Shown: in pieces, positions 28,704-37,883 of the stretch
How positions within the stretch are numbered: the first letter of the stretch is position 1
Layout of the letters: each line of letters begins with the position of its first letter
From: JAGPUQ01 sp050179115
GTDB taxonomy: Bacteria; Pseudomonadota; Gammaproteobacteria; Pseudomonadales; Porticoccaceae
NCBI GenBank assembly: GCA_050179115.1
Contig: JBFXFL010000017.1
Location: forward strand, 1-51,609
Length of the DNA stretch: 51,609 bases
Direction: 5' to 3'
The notes under the pieces: generated by a model
The model's database searches: none
The model's input: only the letters and a program-made list of their open reading frames with translations
Told to the model about the DNA's origin: nothing
Program-made: the position numbers and the translations under genes

Positions 28704-28908
28704 TAACCGGGCTCCGTTGCGTAGAAGTGCGGGGTTGGGGGTTTGTCGAGCGCGCATTCTAGCAATCCTTGGCGATGCCGTGGGAAGGGAGTCGGCAAGG
28801 ATCGACGGCTTATGCATTTTTACCTTTGGGTTATAAGGAATCAGTTTTTTACGGCAATCTGGCAGATTGCTAAAATTCGCCCCCAAATCCAGTCCTTGCA
28901 GCATCGCC

Positions 28909-30573
28909 ATGTACCTCTACGATGACCGGGATCGTTGTCTCCTGCGCGAGCGGGTGCGGCAGTTTCGCGACCAGACCGCTCGCTATCTGGACGGAGACCT
29001 CTCCGAAGACCAGTTCCGCCCGTTGCGCCTGCAGAACGGGCTCTACATCCAGCGTCTGGCGCCCATGCTGAGGGTCAGCATCCCCTACGGGCTGATCGCG
29101 GCGCGGCAACTGCGACGGCTCGCCCATATCGCCCGCACCTACGACAAGGGCTACGCCCATTTCACGACGCGCCAGAACATCCAGTTCAACTGGCCGCAAC
29201 TCCCCGAGGTGCCGGACATCCTGGCTGAGTTGGCCGAAGTCGACATGCACGCGATCCAGACCAGCGGCAACTGCATCCGCAACATCACCTCGGACGAGTT
29301 CGCCGGCATCGCGCCCGATGAGGTGGAAGACCCGCGTCCCTGGTGCGAGCTGATACGGCATTGGTCCACCTTTCATCCGGAATTCGCCTACCTGCCGCGC
29401 AAATTCAAGATTGCCGTGAGCGGGTCCGCGAGCGATCGCGCCGCGATTCAGGTCCACGACATCGGCCTGCAGATCGTGAAGAACGCTGCGGGCGAGCTCG
29501 GATTCCAGGTCTATGTGGGCGGTGGGCTCGGGCGTACGCCGATGATCGGCGAGGTGATTGGCGAATTCATCGAACCACGCCATCTGCTGACTTATCTGGA
29601 AGCGATTCTGCGGATTTACAACCGCTACGGGCGGCGCGACAACAAGTACAAGGCCCGCATCAAGATTCTGGTCAAGGCATGGGGAGCCGAGGTCTTTGCG
29701 GCGCGGGTCGCTGCCGAATGGCAACACCTCAAGGATGGTCCCAATACCCTGACCGAGGCGGACTTTGCCCGGGCCCGCCGGTTTTTCACCGCCCCGGCCT
29801 ATGAGGCGGTCGATCTCGCGGCGGCGGAAGCCACCGTAAGCGCATACGCCGCCGTGGAACGCGCCTTTGCGCGCTGGCTGGAGCGCAATGTCCGAGCCCA
29901 CCGCGTGCCCGGCTATTGTGCGGTGGTGCTGTCGCTGAAACCCGTCGGCGTAGCGCCGGGGGATGTGACCGACGCGCAACTCGACGCCATCGCCGATCTC
30001 GCCGACCGCTACGCCTTTGGTGAGGCGCGCGTCACCCATCACCAGAACCTGGTGCTGGCCGATGTGCGGCGCAGTGATCTCCCCGAGTTGTGGCGGACGC
30101 TGAAAGCCCAGGGCTTTGCGACCCCCACCATCGGCACCCTGAGCGATATCATCTGCTGCCCCGGCGGCGATTTCTGCTCGCTGGCCAATGCCAAATCCAT
30201 TCCCATTGCCGAGGCGATCCAGCGCGAGTTCGACGATCTCGACTATCTCTACGATCTCGGCGATCTGACGCTGAATATCTCCGGCTGCATGAATGCCTGC
30301 GGTCATCACCATGTGGGCAATATCGGCATTCTCGGTGTCGACAAGAAAGGCGAGGAGTTCTATCAGATCCAGATCGGCGGCGAAGCGGGCTCGCGCGCCA
30401 CGCTCGGCCAGGTGCTCGGACCATCGTTTTATGCACCGGAAGTACCCGGGATCATTGCCCGAATTCTGGATGTCTATGTGCAGCGGCGCCATGACGGAGA
30501 GACCTTCATCGAAACCTTCCGTCGCCTGGGCGTGGAACCGTTCAAGGACAGCGTCTATGCCAAAGCTGCTTAA
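28909..30573 (+). CDS. cysI: Assimilatory sulfite/nitrite reductase hemoprotein, CysI-like
   Basis: The 554-residue siroheme enzyme reduces sulfite to sulfide in cysteine synthesis. The two-fold repeated fold is visible: IPYGLIAARQLRRLAHIARTY and HFTTRQNIQFNWP, TSGNCIRNIT in the first half and the cluster ligands C-x5-C (CPGGDFC) and C-x3-C (CMNAC) in the second. This is the form found in Pseudomonas with a DUF934 partner, not the NADPH flavoprotein complex of enteric bacteria; the electron donor is likely ferredoxin or unknown. Start at ATG 28909 after dismissing 14 upstream codons. Overlaps the next gene by 17 bp. Confidence 0.92.
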   Translation: MYLYDDRDRCLLRERVRQFRDQTARYLDGDLSEDQFRPLRLQNGLYIQRLAPMLRVSIPYGLIAARQLRRLAHIARTYDKGYAHFTTRQNIQFNWPQLPEVPDILAELAEVDMHAIQTSGNCIRNITSDEFAGIAPDEVEDPRPWCELIRHWSTFHPEFAYLPRKFKIAVSGSASDRAAIQVHDIGLQIVKNAAGELGFQVYVGGGLGRTPMIGEVIGEFIEPRHLLTYLEAILRIYNRYGRRDNKYKARIKILVKAWGAEVFAARVAAEWQHLKDGPNTLTEADFARARRFFTAPAYEAVDLAAAEATVSAYAAVERAFARWLERNVRAHRVPGYCAVVLSLKPVGVAPGDVTDAQLDAIADLADRYAFGEARVTHHQNLVLADVRRSDLPELWRTLKAQGFATPTIGTLSDIICCPGGDFCSLANAKSIPIAEAIQREFDDLDYLYDLGDLTLNISGCMNACGHHHVGNIGILGVDKKGEEFYQIQIGGEAGSRATLGQVLGPSFYAPEVPGIIARILDVYVQRRHDGETFIETFRRLGVEPFKDSVYAKAA

Positions 30574-31027
30574 AGCGCGAAATTTCGCCATCGATGCATG
30601 GCAAAGGTTCGACGGCGATGTGGCGCGGATTGCGGGTGGCGACGCGTTGTTGTTTCCCCTGCCCGTCTGGTTGGCGCAGCGCGACGCCCTCCTCGCCCGC
30701 GAGGCCAGCCGCACCGGCATCTGGCTGAATGGCGACGAGGAGCCCGAGCAGATCGCCGCAGACATCCACCGCTTTGGCTGCATCGCCGTCAATTTCCCCG
30801 CTTTCATGGACGGGCGCGGCTTCTCCTGCGGCCGTCTGCTGCGCGAACGCTATGGATTTCGCGGCGAATTGCGCGCGGTCGGCGATATCTTTGTCGATCA
30901 ACTGCATTTCCTGCGCCGCTGCGGATTCGATGCCTTTGAGCTGCCCGACGGCACCGCGCTGGATGTCGCGCTCAGCTGTCTGGATGCCTTCAGCATCCAC
31001 TACCAGGCTGCCTGCGATCCCGCCTGA
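30557..31027 (+). CDS. DUF934 protein linked to sulfite reduction
   Basis: The 156-residue protein belongs to DUF934, found next to cysI-type genes in many proteobacteria and thought to assist sulfite reduction. Characteristic parts are VAVNFPAFMDGRGFS-like sequence (here IAVNFPAFMDGRGFSCGRLLRE, residues about 77-98), LRAVGDIFVDQLHFLRRCGFDAF, and a C-terminal helix. No redox cofactor motif is evident. It starts inside the cysI coding end (17-bp overlap), so the two are translationally coupled. Confidence 0.85.
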   Translation: MPKLLKARNFAIDAWQRFDGDVARIAGGDALLFPLPVWLAQRDALLAREASRTGIWLNGDEEPEQIAADIHRFGCIAVNFPAFMDGRGFSCGRLLRERYGFRGELRAVGDIFVDQLHFLRRCGFDAFELPDGTALDVALSCLDAFSIHYQAACDPA

Positions 31028-31051
31028 AGGCATCAACCTGAACCTCCCGAA

Positions 31052-31082
31052 CGCCTTGCCATTGCGGCACAATGGCAAGGCG
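31052..31082 (+). other. Perfect 13-bp hairpin covering the antiporter start
   Basis: CGCCTTGCCATTG and CAATGGCAAGGCG are exact reverse complements around the loop CGGCA. The first ATG of the antiporter frame (31072) lies in the right arm. There is no T run, so it is not a classical terminator; it could hide the start from ribosomes or mark that the true start is downstream (TTG at 31102). Confidence 0.7.
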
Positions 31083-32271
31083 CGGACCCGGTGATGCAGA
31101 GTTGAACGACGCAGTATTCCATTCATTTTTTCTGATTTTCTGTGGCGCCGCTGCACTGGCGACGCTCGCGCTCTACGGTCGCCAGCCGCTGCTGGTCGCC
31201 TATATCGCACTCGGCGCCCTGCTCGGCCCCTCGGGTTTCGGACTGATCCCCGACGTTGCGCAGATTACCGACATCTCCCACATCGGGATCATTTTCCTGC
31301 TGTTTCTGCTCGGCCTCGACATGCAGCCCGCGGCGCTGGTGCGGGTGTTCCGGCAGATTACCCACGTCGCCGTCATCAGCTCGCTGATCTTCGCGGCGGC
31401 GGGCTACGGTATCGCTCGCGCGTTTGCTTTCGCGCCCATCGAGGCCCTGATCATCGGTGGCGCCATGATGTTTTCGAGCACCATCATCGGCATCAAGCTG
31501 CTGCCGACCACAGTTCTGCATCATCGCCCCATCGGCGAGCTCATGGTGGGCATGCTGTTGTTACAGGATTTTCTGGCGATCATCCTGCTGTTGGTGCTGG
31601 GCGGCATGGATGGCGGAGGGATCGATGCCGGCCGCATCGCCCGCACACTGCTGGCCCTGCCGCTGGTGGCGGCCTGTTCCGCGCTGGCGGTGCGGTTTGT
31701 GATCTTGAAGCTCTTCGCACGCTACGACCGCATGGCGGAATACATGTTTCTGCTCGCCATCGGCTGGTGCCTGGGTGTCGCGGAGCTGTCCCATCAGCTC
31801 GGCCTGTCTCGGGAAATCGGGGCATTCATCGCCGGTATCACGATCGCCACCAGTCCCATTTCCCAGCACATCGCGCTGTCACTGAAGCCTTTGCGGGATT
31901 TTTTCCTGGTACTGTTTTTCGTCACCATCGGCGCGCGGTTCGATCTGGGGTTATTGCGCGAGATCGCCCTGCCGTCCCTGATACTCGGGGGTGCCATGCT
32001 GCTGCTGAAGCCCCCCACCTTTCGCTTTCTGTTGCGCGGGCGAGGCGAGCAGGCGCGAAACCTGGGCTGGGATCTGGGCTGCCGTCTGGGGCAAAGCAGT
32101 GAATTTTCGTTGCTGATGGCCTATATGGCCGCGGCGCTCGGTTTGATCGGCAATGCCGCCTCGCATTTGATTCAGGCGGCGACCATTCTGACTTTCCTGA
32201 TTTCCAGCTACATCGTGGTGCTCAATTTTCCGAACCCCATCGCGATCCACGACAGGTTGCGGCGCGACTGA
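31072..32271 (+). CDS. Monovalent cation:proton antiporter, CPA2 (KefB/RosB-like)
   Basis: The 399-residue inner-membrane protein has about 12 hydrophobic spans of the Na+/H+ exchanger fold, with GALLGPSGFGLIP, GIIFLLFLLGLDMQP, MMFSSTIIGIKLLP, LLLQDFLAIILLLVL (the Gln-Asp typical of CPA2) and REIGAFIAGITIATSPIS. The cytoplasmic TrkA-N regulatory domain of KefB/KefC is absent. Probably exchanges K+ or Na+ for H+. The start is unclear: ATG 31072 is buried in a perfect hairpin and lacks a ribosome site; TTG 31102 is the alternative. Ends 7 bp from the convergent sohB gene. Confidence 0.88.
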   Translation: MARRGPGDAELNDAVFHSFFLIFCGAAALATLALYGRQPLLVAYIALGALLGPSGFGLIPDVAQITDISHIGIIFLLFLLGLDMQPAALVRVFRQITHVAVISSLIFAAAGYGIARAFAFAPIEALIIGGAMMFSSTIIGIKLLPTTVLHHRPIGELMVGMLLLQDFLAIILLLVLGGMDGGGIDAGRIARTLLALPLVAACSALAVRFVILKLFARYDRMAEYMFLLAIGWCLGVAELSHQLGLSREIGAFIAGITIATSPISQHIALSLKPLRDFFLVLFFVTIGARFDLGLLREIALPSLILGGAMLLLKPPTFRFLLRGRGEQARNLGWDLGCRLGQSSEFSLLMAYMAAALGLIGNAASHLIQAATILTFLISSYIVVLNFPNPIAIHDRLRRD

Positions 32272-32278
32272 AACCGTC

Positions 32279-33304
32279 TCAGACCGGCAATTGAGGTTCG
32301 CGCGCGCCATCCCACCAACTGCGCAATCGCTGGGCCAGCCGCATTTCCACGGCTATCCCCAACCGCTCCAGCAGCGTTTTGTCGGTGATGTAGCTGAGTT
32401 CGTAGATATTCGCCGTCGCCAGTTGCGCATTGAGGTATTCGTCGCTGGTCGCCAGTTTGTCCACCAGGCCCAGCGCCAGTGCCTGCGTGCCGAACCAGAC
32501 CTCTCCCGTGGCAACGGTCTTGATGTCGAGCCGCGGCCGGTGCGCAGCCACATGATCCTTGAATAATTCGTGGGTGGCGTCGAGATCGCGCTGGAATTTC
32601 TCGCGCCCCGCCGGCGCGTTCTCGCCCAGCACCGTCAAGGTGCGTTTGTACTCTCCGGCGGTCAGCAACTCGATATCGATGTCGTGGCGCTTCAGCAGAC
32701 GGTGGACGTTGGGAATCTGCGCCATGACACCAATCGAACCGAGTACCGCGAAGGGCGCCGCGAGGATGTTGCCGGCAACACAGGCCATCATGTAGCCGCC
32801 ACTGGCCGCCACCTTGTCGACGCAGACCGTGAGCGAAATACCAGCCTTGACGATGCGATCCAGTTGGCTCGCCGCCAGACCATAGGCATGCACCATTCCG
32901 CCACCACTTTCGAGCCGCAGGACGATTTCGTCGGCGGGGCGGGCACGCAACAAGGCCGCGGTGATTTCCTCGCGCAGCCGATCGACCGCGGAAGCGCGCA
33001 GATCGCCGTGAAAATCGAGTACGAAAATCCGGCGCCGGCCGTCATCCGACTGTTTCGATTGCTTGCGCAAACGGCGCCGCTCGCGCTTGATCGATTTGTG
33101 TGCCGCTGCTGGCGCCAGCGCAATATCAAGGGTCTCACCCAGTTCCCGCACCCTGGCGCTGAAGTCGCGTACCTCCAGGTGCCCCCGGTGCGGTGAGCGC
33201 GCTTTGCGCGCAAACACCGCAATCGTCCCCAGACATACGGCGAATGCGAGCAACAGGGTCAGTGTCTTCGCCAAAAACAGGGCATATTCCGCTGCCAATT
33301 CCAA
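32279..33304 (-). CDS. sohB: S49-family signal peptide peptidase-like protease SohB
   Basis: The 341-residue inner-membrane serine protease has an N-terminal span (about 11-31), a basic linker (about 68-92) and the S49 domain. The catalytic dyad is visible: Ser168 in KVAASGGYMMA and Lys220 in TAGEYKRTLT; LESGGGMVHAYGLA and LGSIGVMAQ are further family blocks. The N-terminal span and spacer are typical of SohB rather than SppA. Starts with TTG at 33304, with GAGG nine bases before it. Its stop is 7 bp from that of the antiporter, with no terminator between. Confidence 0.93.
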   Translation of the reverse strand: MELAAEYALFLAKTLTLLLAFAVCLGTIAVFARKARSPHRGHLEVRDFSARVRELGETLDIALAPAAAHKSIKRERRRLRKQSKQSDDGRRRIFVLDFHGDLRASAVDRLREEITAALLRARPADEIVLRLESGGGMVHAYGLAASQLDRIVKAGISLTVCVDKVAASGGYMMACVAGNILAAPFAVLGSIGVMAQIPNVHRLLKRHDIDIELLTAGEYKRTLTVLGENAPAGREKFQRDLDATHELFKDHVAAHRPRLDIKTVATGEVWFGTQALALGLVDKLATSDEYLNAQLATANIYELSYITDKTLLERLGIAVEMRLAQRLRSWWDGAREPQLPV

Positions 33305-33332
33305 CTTTATTATCCTCGCTCAGCGTCTAGCA

Positions 33333-33977
33333 TCAATGTCCAGAGTCGGCGACCGACAGGCGTCCTTCCGCGTCGATGCGAATTTCGTACGATGCTCCAT
33401 TCCGCACCGGAATGGAGGTTGTTGCCGTCTCGCCAACCAGAATCAGCCCCCGCAGTCGCGGCAGCCGTGCCATCCAGCTCCAGACGTCCAGCAGGCTCTC
33501 GGGATCGCCGATCTCCACCGTCTCATACCTCGGTAGTGCGTCGCCGGATGGCGCAAGGGCGGCGTAGAAATGGCGATTCCGGTACAGGGAGAACGGACAC
33601 AGGGGAAGTACGCAGCGGATGGTTTGTATATCCAGAATCCAGTGATTCCCGGTCAGATCGACGTCACGATCAACACCGCCGCGCGTTGCGACCTGTACGC
33701 GGTAACCATCCCGGGTACGGTCGATCGCCTCCGGATCACGAGGCTGCCGATCGATATTGACCGTGGCAATCACGGCACCAGGGACAACAATCTGGTAGCG
33801 CCCGAGATCCCTGGCCGCAAGCAGAGTCAGGACGCTCGCTGCCACCAGGCAGATCCAGCCGATCGCCCATACCAGCGCCCGCAGGCTGCCCGGCCTCCGC
33901 CACAGCATCCTCAGGGCGATAAACGCGGATAGGATTCCCAGGCCATACAGCAGCCATTGCGGGACGTTGATGGCCAT
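33333..33977 (-). CDS. Uncharacterised membrane-anchored protein
   Basis: From ATG 33977 the product has 214 residues: two hydrophobic segments near the N-terminus (about 8-24 and 35-56) and a soluble, probably periplasmic, beta-rich region to the end. I do not recognise a domain or motif. It lies between the fimL-like and sohB genes on the same strand, 28 bp before sohB, so all may be one transcript. An upstream TTG at 33986 in frame is a possible start. No function is offered. Confidence 0.7.
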   Translation of the reverse strand: MAINVPQWLLYGLGILSAFIALRMLWRRPGSLRALVWAIGWICLVAASVLTLLAARDLGRYQIVVPGAVIATVNIDRQPRDPEAIDRTRDGYRVQVATRGGVDRDVDLTGNHWILDIQTIRCVLPLCPFSLYRNRHFYAALAPSGDALPRYETVEIGDPESLLDVWSWMARLPRLRGLILVGETATTSIPVRNGASYEIRIDAEGRLSVADSGH

Positions 33978-34029
33978 GACGCTCAACCAGTCTGCCGCGC
34001 GATTGCAAACCGCCCTGCTACCAGTGCCA

Positions 34030-35697
34030 TCAGAAACTCAATGCGGACACGCATTCACGCGCCGTTCGCAGCGCCGCGTCACTTTCCCCGGTGCCGAACC
34101 TCACCGCATTCAGATAGATCTCCAGGCTGATCACCATATCGGCGAAATACTCGATATTGCGCGAGCGGTCATTGAGGCCAAGTCCCGGATGATAGCGGCT
34201 CGTCTGCAGAAACTCCCAGCCGCGGGCAAAAACTGCCTCCAGGGCTGCATCTTCCAGCATGATCGCGCAGGCCTTGAGAACGAGGAAATCCGCTTCGATT
34301 TCCTCCCAGCCATCGTCCGTGAGCACACCGTCCTGAAGCACCTCAAGCAACGCCTTGGCTTTCAGTAACACGACGCTGGCGCCCATCACGACGCCGTTGC
34401 GCGCGGTTTTCAGCAGGCTCGTCTGAAGGATCTCATCCAGTGGTCGGCCACTCCAGGCAGCGAGGTCGGCGCGATCGGGATTGCTGCCGGCAAAATCAAC
34501 CACCGCGCAATCCAGATAGAGGATCGAATCGGCGTACTCCTGCAATTCCTCACCGGTGGGTGATCGCAACTGGTCGAGCGCCTGCTGCAATGTATTGCCA
34601 TGGCGCTCGAAGCGCGCGACCAGATTCTCTAGACCGACTTCCTGGGCGCAGCGCGCGACCGCGACGCAATCCTCCTGCATGCCCTGCACCACGGAGGGCG
34701 GCAGCGGGTCGTCCTCCTGGGACAGATCGAGGGCACTGCGCAAGCGGACCATGTGCACAGCCAATTCATCCAGTGGCCAGGCCACCTGCCCCCCGTCGCG
34801 GCCGAATGCCTTGACGCGGATTGCCTCCAGTTCGGCATCGTCGAAATCCAGCCTGGGAACCGGCAGCCCGTCTTCCCGGCGGGCCCTCGTGTTGGACAGG
34901 GACAGCAGTGCGAGAAAGGCGCGCCAGAGTCCCTCGGGATAGAGATTGCCGGTATGGCCGGTGCGAATGCCGGCAAGGCCACGCAGCTGTTTTTCCACGG
35001 CAGCGAGCAGGCGCGCGCGATCGGGCCGAAGGAGCAAGGCGCCGTTCGCAAAACTCTCGATTACCCCCCGCAACGCGGTCCAGTAATTTCGCTCGGACCC
35101 GACATCCGCGAGCTGCGCCAATCGCTCGACGCTGCGCATCAGGATTTCGTAGCCTTGGGCGCGATTTACCCCTTTCAAGACACTTACCAGCCCGAGTTGG
35201 TACAGGTGCAGGATACGCTTGAGATCCTCTGGAGCGACCGCAACGGAGAGATTGTCTGCGCCAACCCTGAATGCGGGCCAGTCGATCCCGAACAGAACCT
35301 GATACTCGTAGACCGGCGGCTTGTGCCGAAAGCTGCGCAAGGCGGTAATCTCGGGGATCAGCAGACAGGGGTTATCGCGCCGACTGCGCACCAGGTAGTC
35401 GAGCAACCCGGGGATCACCACGAGTGCCTCACCGAGCACCTGGCGCAGGTCATGCCAGGATGCCTCTCCCGCCAGCGTGTCCTGAACCGCCGCCAGGGTT
35501 TCATCGAGCAACACCCGCAACCCGTTGAGTTCGCAGATGGCGGCCCCGCCCCAGAGGTCGCGCGCCAAGGCCACAAAACGTTCCGCCGTGCTGGCGTCGA
35601 GTTGCGTGATGGCCTCGATCACGCGCTCAGCCGCGCGCCGCAGCTCGCCGCCGCTGAGATCAACCACCTCGGAATGAAGTTTTTCTATCGCTGACAT
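34030..35697 (-). CDS. fimL: FimL-like protein (ChpA N-terminal homolog)
   Basis: The 555-residue, mostly helical protein resembles FimL and the N-terminus of ChpA: the block VVIPGLLDYLVRSRRDNPCLLIPEITALR and the following VLFGIDWPAF parallel the ChpA segment LPVYL-x-R-x-QSARRDLPMVVLPLLNDLR. FimL of Pseudomonas works with PilJ-Chp signalling and FimV to raise cAMP and promote twitching motility. No phosphotransfer His motif is evident, as in FimL. Its place between dnaQ and sohB agrees with the PA1816-PA1832 order as I remember it. No pilus gene is in the window. The ATG at 35697 has a weak ribosome site. Confidence 0.75.
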   Translation of the reverse strand: MSAIEKLHSEVVDLSGGELRRAAERVIEAITQLDASTAERFVALARDLWGGAAICELNGLRVLLDETLAAVQDTLAGEASWHDLRQVLGEALVVIPGLLDYLVRSRRDNPCLLIPEITALRSFRHKPPVYEYQVLFGIDWPAFRVGADNLSVAVAPEDLKRILHLYQLGLVSVLKGVNRAQGYEILMRSVERLAQLADVGSERNYWTALRGVIESFANGALLLRPDRARLLAAVEKQLRGLAGIRTGHTGNLYPEGLWRAFLALLSLSNTRARREDGLPVPRLDFDDAELEAIRVKAFGRDGGQVAWPLDELAVHMVRLRSALDLSQEDDPLPPSVVQGMQEDCVAVARCAQEVGLENLVARFERHGNTLQQALDQLRSPTGEELQEYADSILYLDCAVVDFAGSNPDRADLAAWSGRPLDEILQTSLLKTARNGVVMGASVVLLKAKALLEVLQDGVLTDDGWEEIEADFLVLKACAIMLEDAALEAVFARGWEFLQTSRYHPGLGLNDRSRNIEYFADMVISLEIYLNAVRFGTGESDAALRTARECVSALSF

Positions 35698-35877
35698 CGC
35701 ATTCGCCGGTTTCGAGATTTCCTGTCTAACCTAGCAGAAGATAACGCGGGGCTCCATGAAAACCTTGCCACAGGGGGCGGGGCTCCCTGTAATCCGCCGC
35801 GCAGGTCACATCACCTGCACGGCATGATGAGGCCGATGCCGCACCCATGCCGTCGCCGCCAGGGGCCCGGGCACCGG

Positions 35878-36627
35878 TCACTGCTGCGCGATTGGATCAG
35901 TGGACATTGCGCAGGCGGGATCTACAGGCCACAGAGCCCCCGCTTCGTGAGCGCGCGCAACGGTGGTCAGCTTCTGGCAATGTGCCGCAAGCTCCCGGGC
36001 AGAGGCGCTGATGACCCGTAAGGGCGGACGGATTTTGTCCAGCTTGCGGTGCCCTGACACACCGGAGGTCTGCGTGGCGGCATTGCCGTTGTCAAAGCTC
36101 AGGGCAACCTGGCCACCCGTCATGGCCAGAAAAACGTTCGCCAGCAGCTCGGCGTCAAGCAAGGCTCCGTGCAGTTCGCGGTGACTGTTGTCGATACCGT
36201 GACGCTTGCACAGCGCGTCGAGGCTGTTCTTTTGCCCCGGGTGCAGTCTGCGCGCCATTTGCAGTGTATCGATCACCACGCGCCCCTGCTGCAGGGGGAC
36301 CTGCCCCTCTCCCGCCAGCTCCAGCTCGCGATTCAGAAAGCCCAGGTCAAACAGCGCATTGTGAATAATCAGGTCGGCTGTCCCGAGAAACTCCAGCAAT
36401 TCGCCGGCAATTTGCGCAAACCGCGGTTTGCCGACCAGATCGGCGGCGCTGATCCCGTGCACACTCTCTGCCCCGGCATCGATGGCCCGTTCGGGATCGA
36501 GATAGTGATGAAAGTGACGGCCGGTAAGTTGGCGATTGATCAACTCGACGCAGCCGATCTCGATGATGCGATGTCCTTGATCGACCTCGATGCCCGTGGT
36601 CTCTGTGTCCAGTACGACCTGTCTCAC
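35878..36627 (-). CDS. dnaQ: DNA polymerase III epsilon subunit (3'-5' proofreading exonuclease)
   Basis: The 249-residue protein has the DEDDh exonuclease motifs: Asp7/Glu9 in LDTETTG, HNALFDLGFLNREL, and His-x4-Asp in HGALLDAELLANVFLAM. After the exonuclease domain a QVALSF segment matches the beta-clamp-binding motif of epsilon, and a flexible tail would contact the polymerase subunit. The start is GTG at 36627, immediately after the rnhA TGA (TGAGTG) and preceded by GGAGG, so the two genes are tightly coupled, which is unlike the divergent E. coli arrangement. Confidence 0.95.
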   Translation of the reverse strand: MRQVVLDTETTGIEVDQGHRIIEIGCVELINRQLTGRHFHHYLDPERAIDAGAESVHGISAADLVGKPRFAQIAGELLEFLGTADLIIHNALFDLGFLNRELELAGEGQVPLQQGRVVIDTLQMARRLHPGQKNSLDALCKRHGIDNSHRELHGALLDAELLANVFLAMTGGQVALSFDNGNAATQTSGVSGHRKLDKIRPPLRVISASARELAAHCQKLTTVARAHEAGALWPVDPACAMSTDPIAQQ

Positions 36628-37077
36628 TCAGTCCTCCAGTTCATCGATGCCCCGGTTCGCCAAGGCATCCGCCAGTTCATTCTCCGGGTGTCCGGCGTGT
36701 CCTTTGACCCAACACCAGGAGATTTGATGCCGCGCCGCCTCGACGTCGAGCCCGCGCCATAGATCCTGATTTTTCACCGGGGCTTTGCTGGCCGTACGCC
36801 AGCCACGCGCCTTCCAGCCCGCAAGCCATTTGGTGATGCCCTGACGGACATATTCCGAGTCGGTGGTCAAGGTCACCCGACAGGCCTCCTTGAGTGCGGC
36901 CAGTCCCTCGATGGCCGCCAGCAACTCCATCCGATTATTGGTCGTATGCCTTTCCGCGCCATGGAGCGTTCGCTCGCGGCTGCCGTAACGCAGCACCACA
37001 CCCCAACCGCCACGACCGGGATTGCCATGGCATGCCCCATCGGTAAATATCTCTACATGCTTGGTCGCCGAACTCAA
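36628..37077 (-). CDS. rnhA: Ribonuclease HI
   Basis: RNase HI (149 residues) cleaves the RNA strand of RNA-DNA hybrids. The active-site carboxylates lie in FTDGACHGNPGRGG (Asp13), NNRMELLAAIEGL (Glu), TTDSEYV (Asp) and ENELADALA (Asp), with the substrate-binding basic region KWLAGWKARGWRTASKAPVKN. I choose TTG 37077: GGAG is nine bases upstream and the TTG overlaps the previous gene's TGA (TTGA). A TTG two codons earlier is too close to the ribosome site. Confidence 0.95.
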   Translation of the reverse strand: MSSATKHVEIFTDGACHGNPGRGGWGVVLRYGSRERTLHGAERHTTNNRMELLAAIEGLAALKEACRVTLTTDSEYVRQGITKWLAGWKARGWRTASKAPVKNQDLWRGLDVEAARHQISWCWVKGHAGHPENELADALANRGIDELED

Positions 37078-37883
37078 GTGCAATTTCTCCGGCAGCGGCC
37101 GCCCTCTCCCGGGGTTTGCGCGGCGCTACCGCGGTTCAGTGCCGCGCCGACGCTGGTGATCCTCCGCGGCAGCCAGGGAAAGTTCGCATGTGGCTGTAAC
37201 GGTATGGTCCGCTTACACGCCGTCAACACGTAAAAATTGTTCCGTCCGCCGACCAGAAAACGTTCACCGATACTCCCTGCTAGTTTCGCTAGCCGATGTC
37301 GGAAAGGCATTCCGGAGGTCAGGATTTCCGGTTCGGGATCGAGCCAAAATCCCAGCAAAACCAGCCAGTCGCATACGCGAGTGCGCCCCAGACTGTTATG
37401 GCGCCATACCCCAGCGGCATACCACGGAGCCAACAACCATTTGCCAATGCCCAGTAACGAATACGGATTGAACCCAAGCAGGACAATACGGCCACCTGGT
37501 CGAACTATTCTTGCCGCCTCGGCCAGGACCCGTTGCGGTTGATCGCAGAAATCCAGCGCATGGTGGAGAACGACCAGATCGAAGGTATCCGAAGGCAGTG
37601 GGAGCGCATCAAAGCGGCTCACTCCGTCAGCCCCTGTTCCGGGCTCCTGAATAAAAGTGAACTGGCACGGCAGCGAAAAGCAGTCCTCCACTCCGTGACG
37701 CGGCGATACGCCAAGGTGAACCAACCGGAAACCGGGCGGCACCAAAAGCCCTCGGCAAAGACGCCGTTGCGCCTCGAGGAGGCGCCTCCCCGTGGGCGTG
37801 TCGAACCATCGCAGCATCGCTGCCTGGCTAGCGGAGACGGCCGCTACCCGGTATTGACTGCTGATGACATTCGCTAGTCGCAC
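37074..37883 (-). CDS. Class I SAM-dependent methyltransferase, YafS-like
   Basis: The protein (up to 269 residues) is the YafS-type methyltransferase normally encoded beside rnhA and dnaQ in gammaproteobacteria. The glycine-rich motif I is poorly conserved (LVHLGVSPRHGVEDC), while later motifs fit the fold (DTFDLVVLHHALDFCDQPQRVLAEAARIVRPGGRIVLLGFNPYS). The substrate is unknown. The start is GTG 37883 without a ribosome site; ATG 37817 is possible. The stop overlaps the rnhA start. Usually gloB lies on its upstream side; here it is absent. Confidence 0.82.
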   Translation of the reverse strand: MRLANVISSQYRVAAVSASQAAMLRWFDTPTGRRLLEAQRRLCRGLLVPPGFRLVHLGVSPRHGVEDCFSLPCQFTFIQEPGTGADGVSRFDALPLPSDTFDLVVLHHALDFCDQPQRVLAEAARIVRPGGRIVLLGFNPYSLLGIGKWLLAPWYAAGVWRHNSLGRTRVCDWLVLLGFWLDPEPEILTSGMPFRHRLAKLAGSIGERFLVGGRNNFYVLTACKRTIPLQPHANFPWLPRRITSVGAALNRGSAAQTPGEGGRCRRNCT

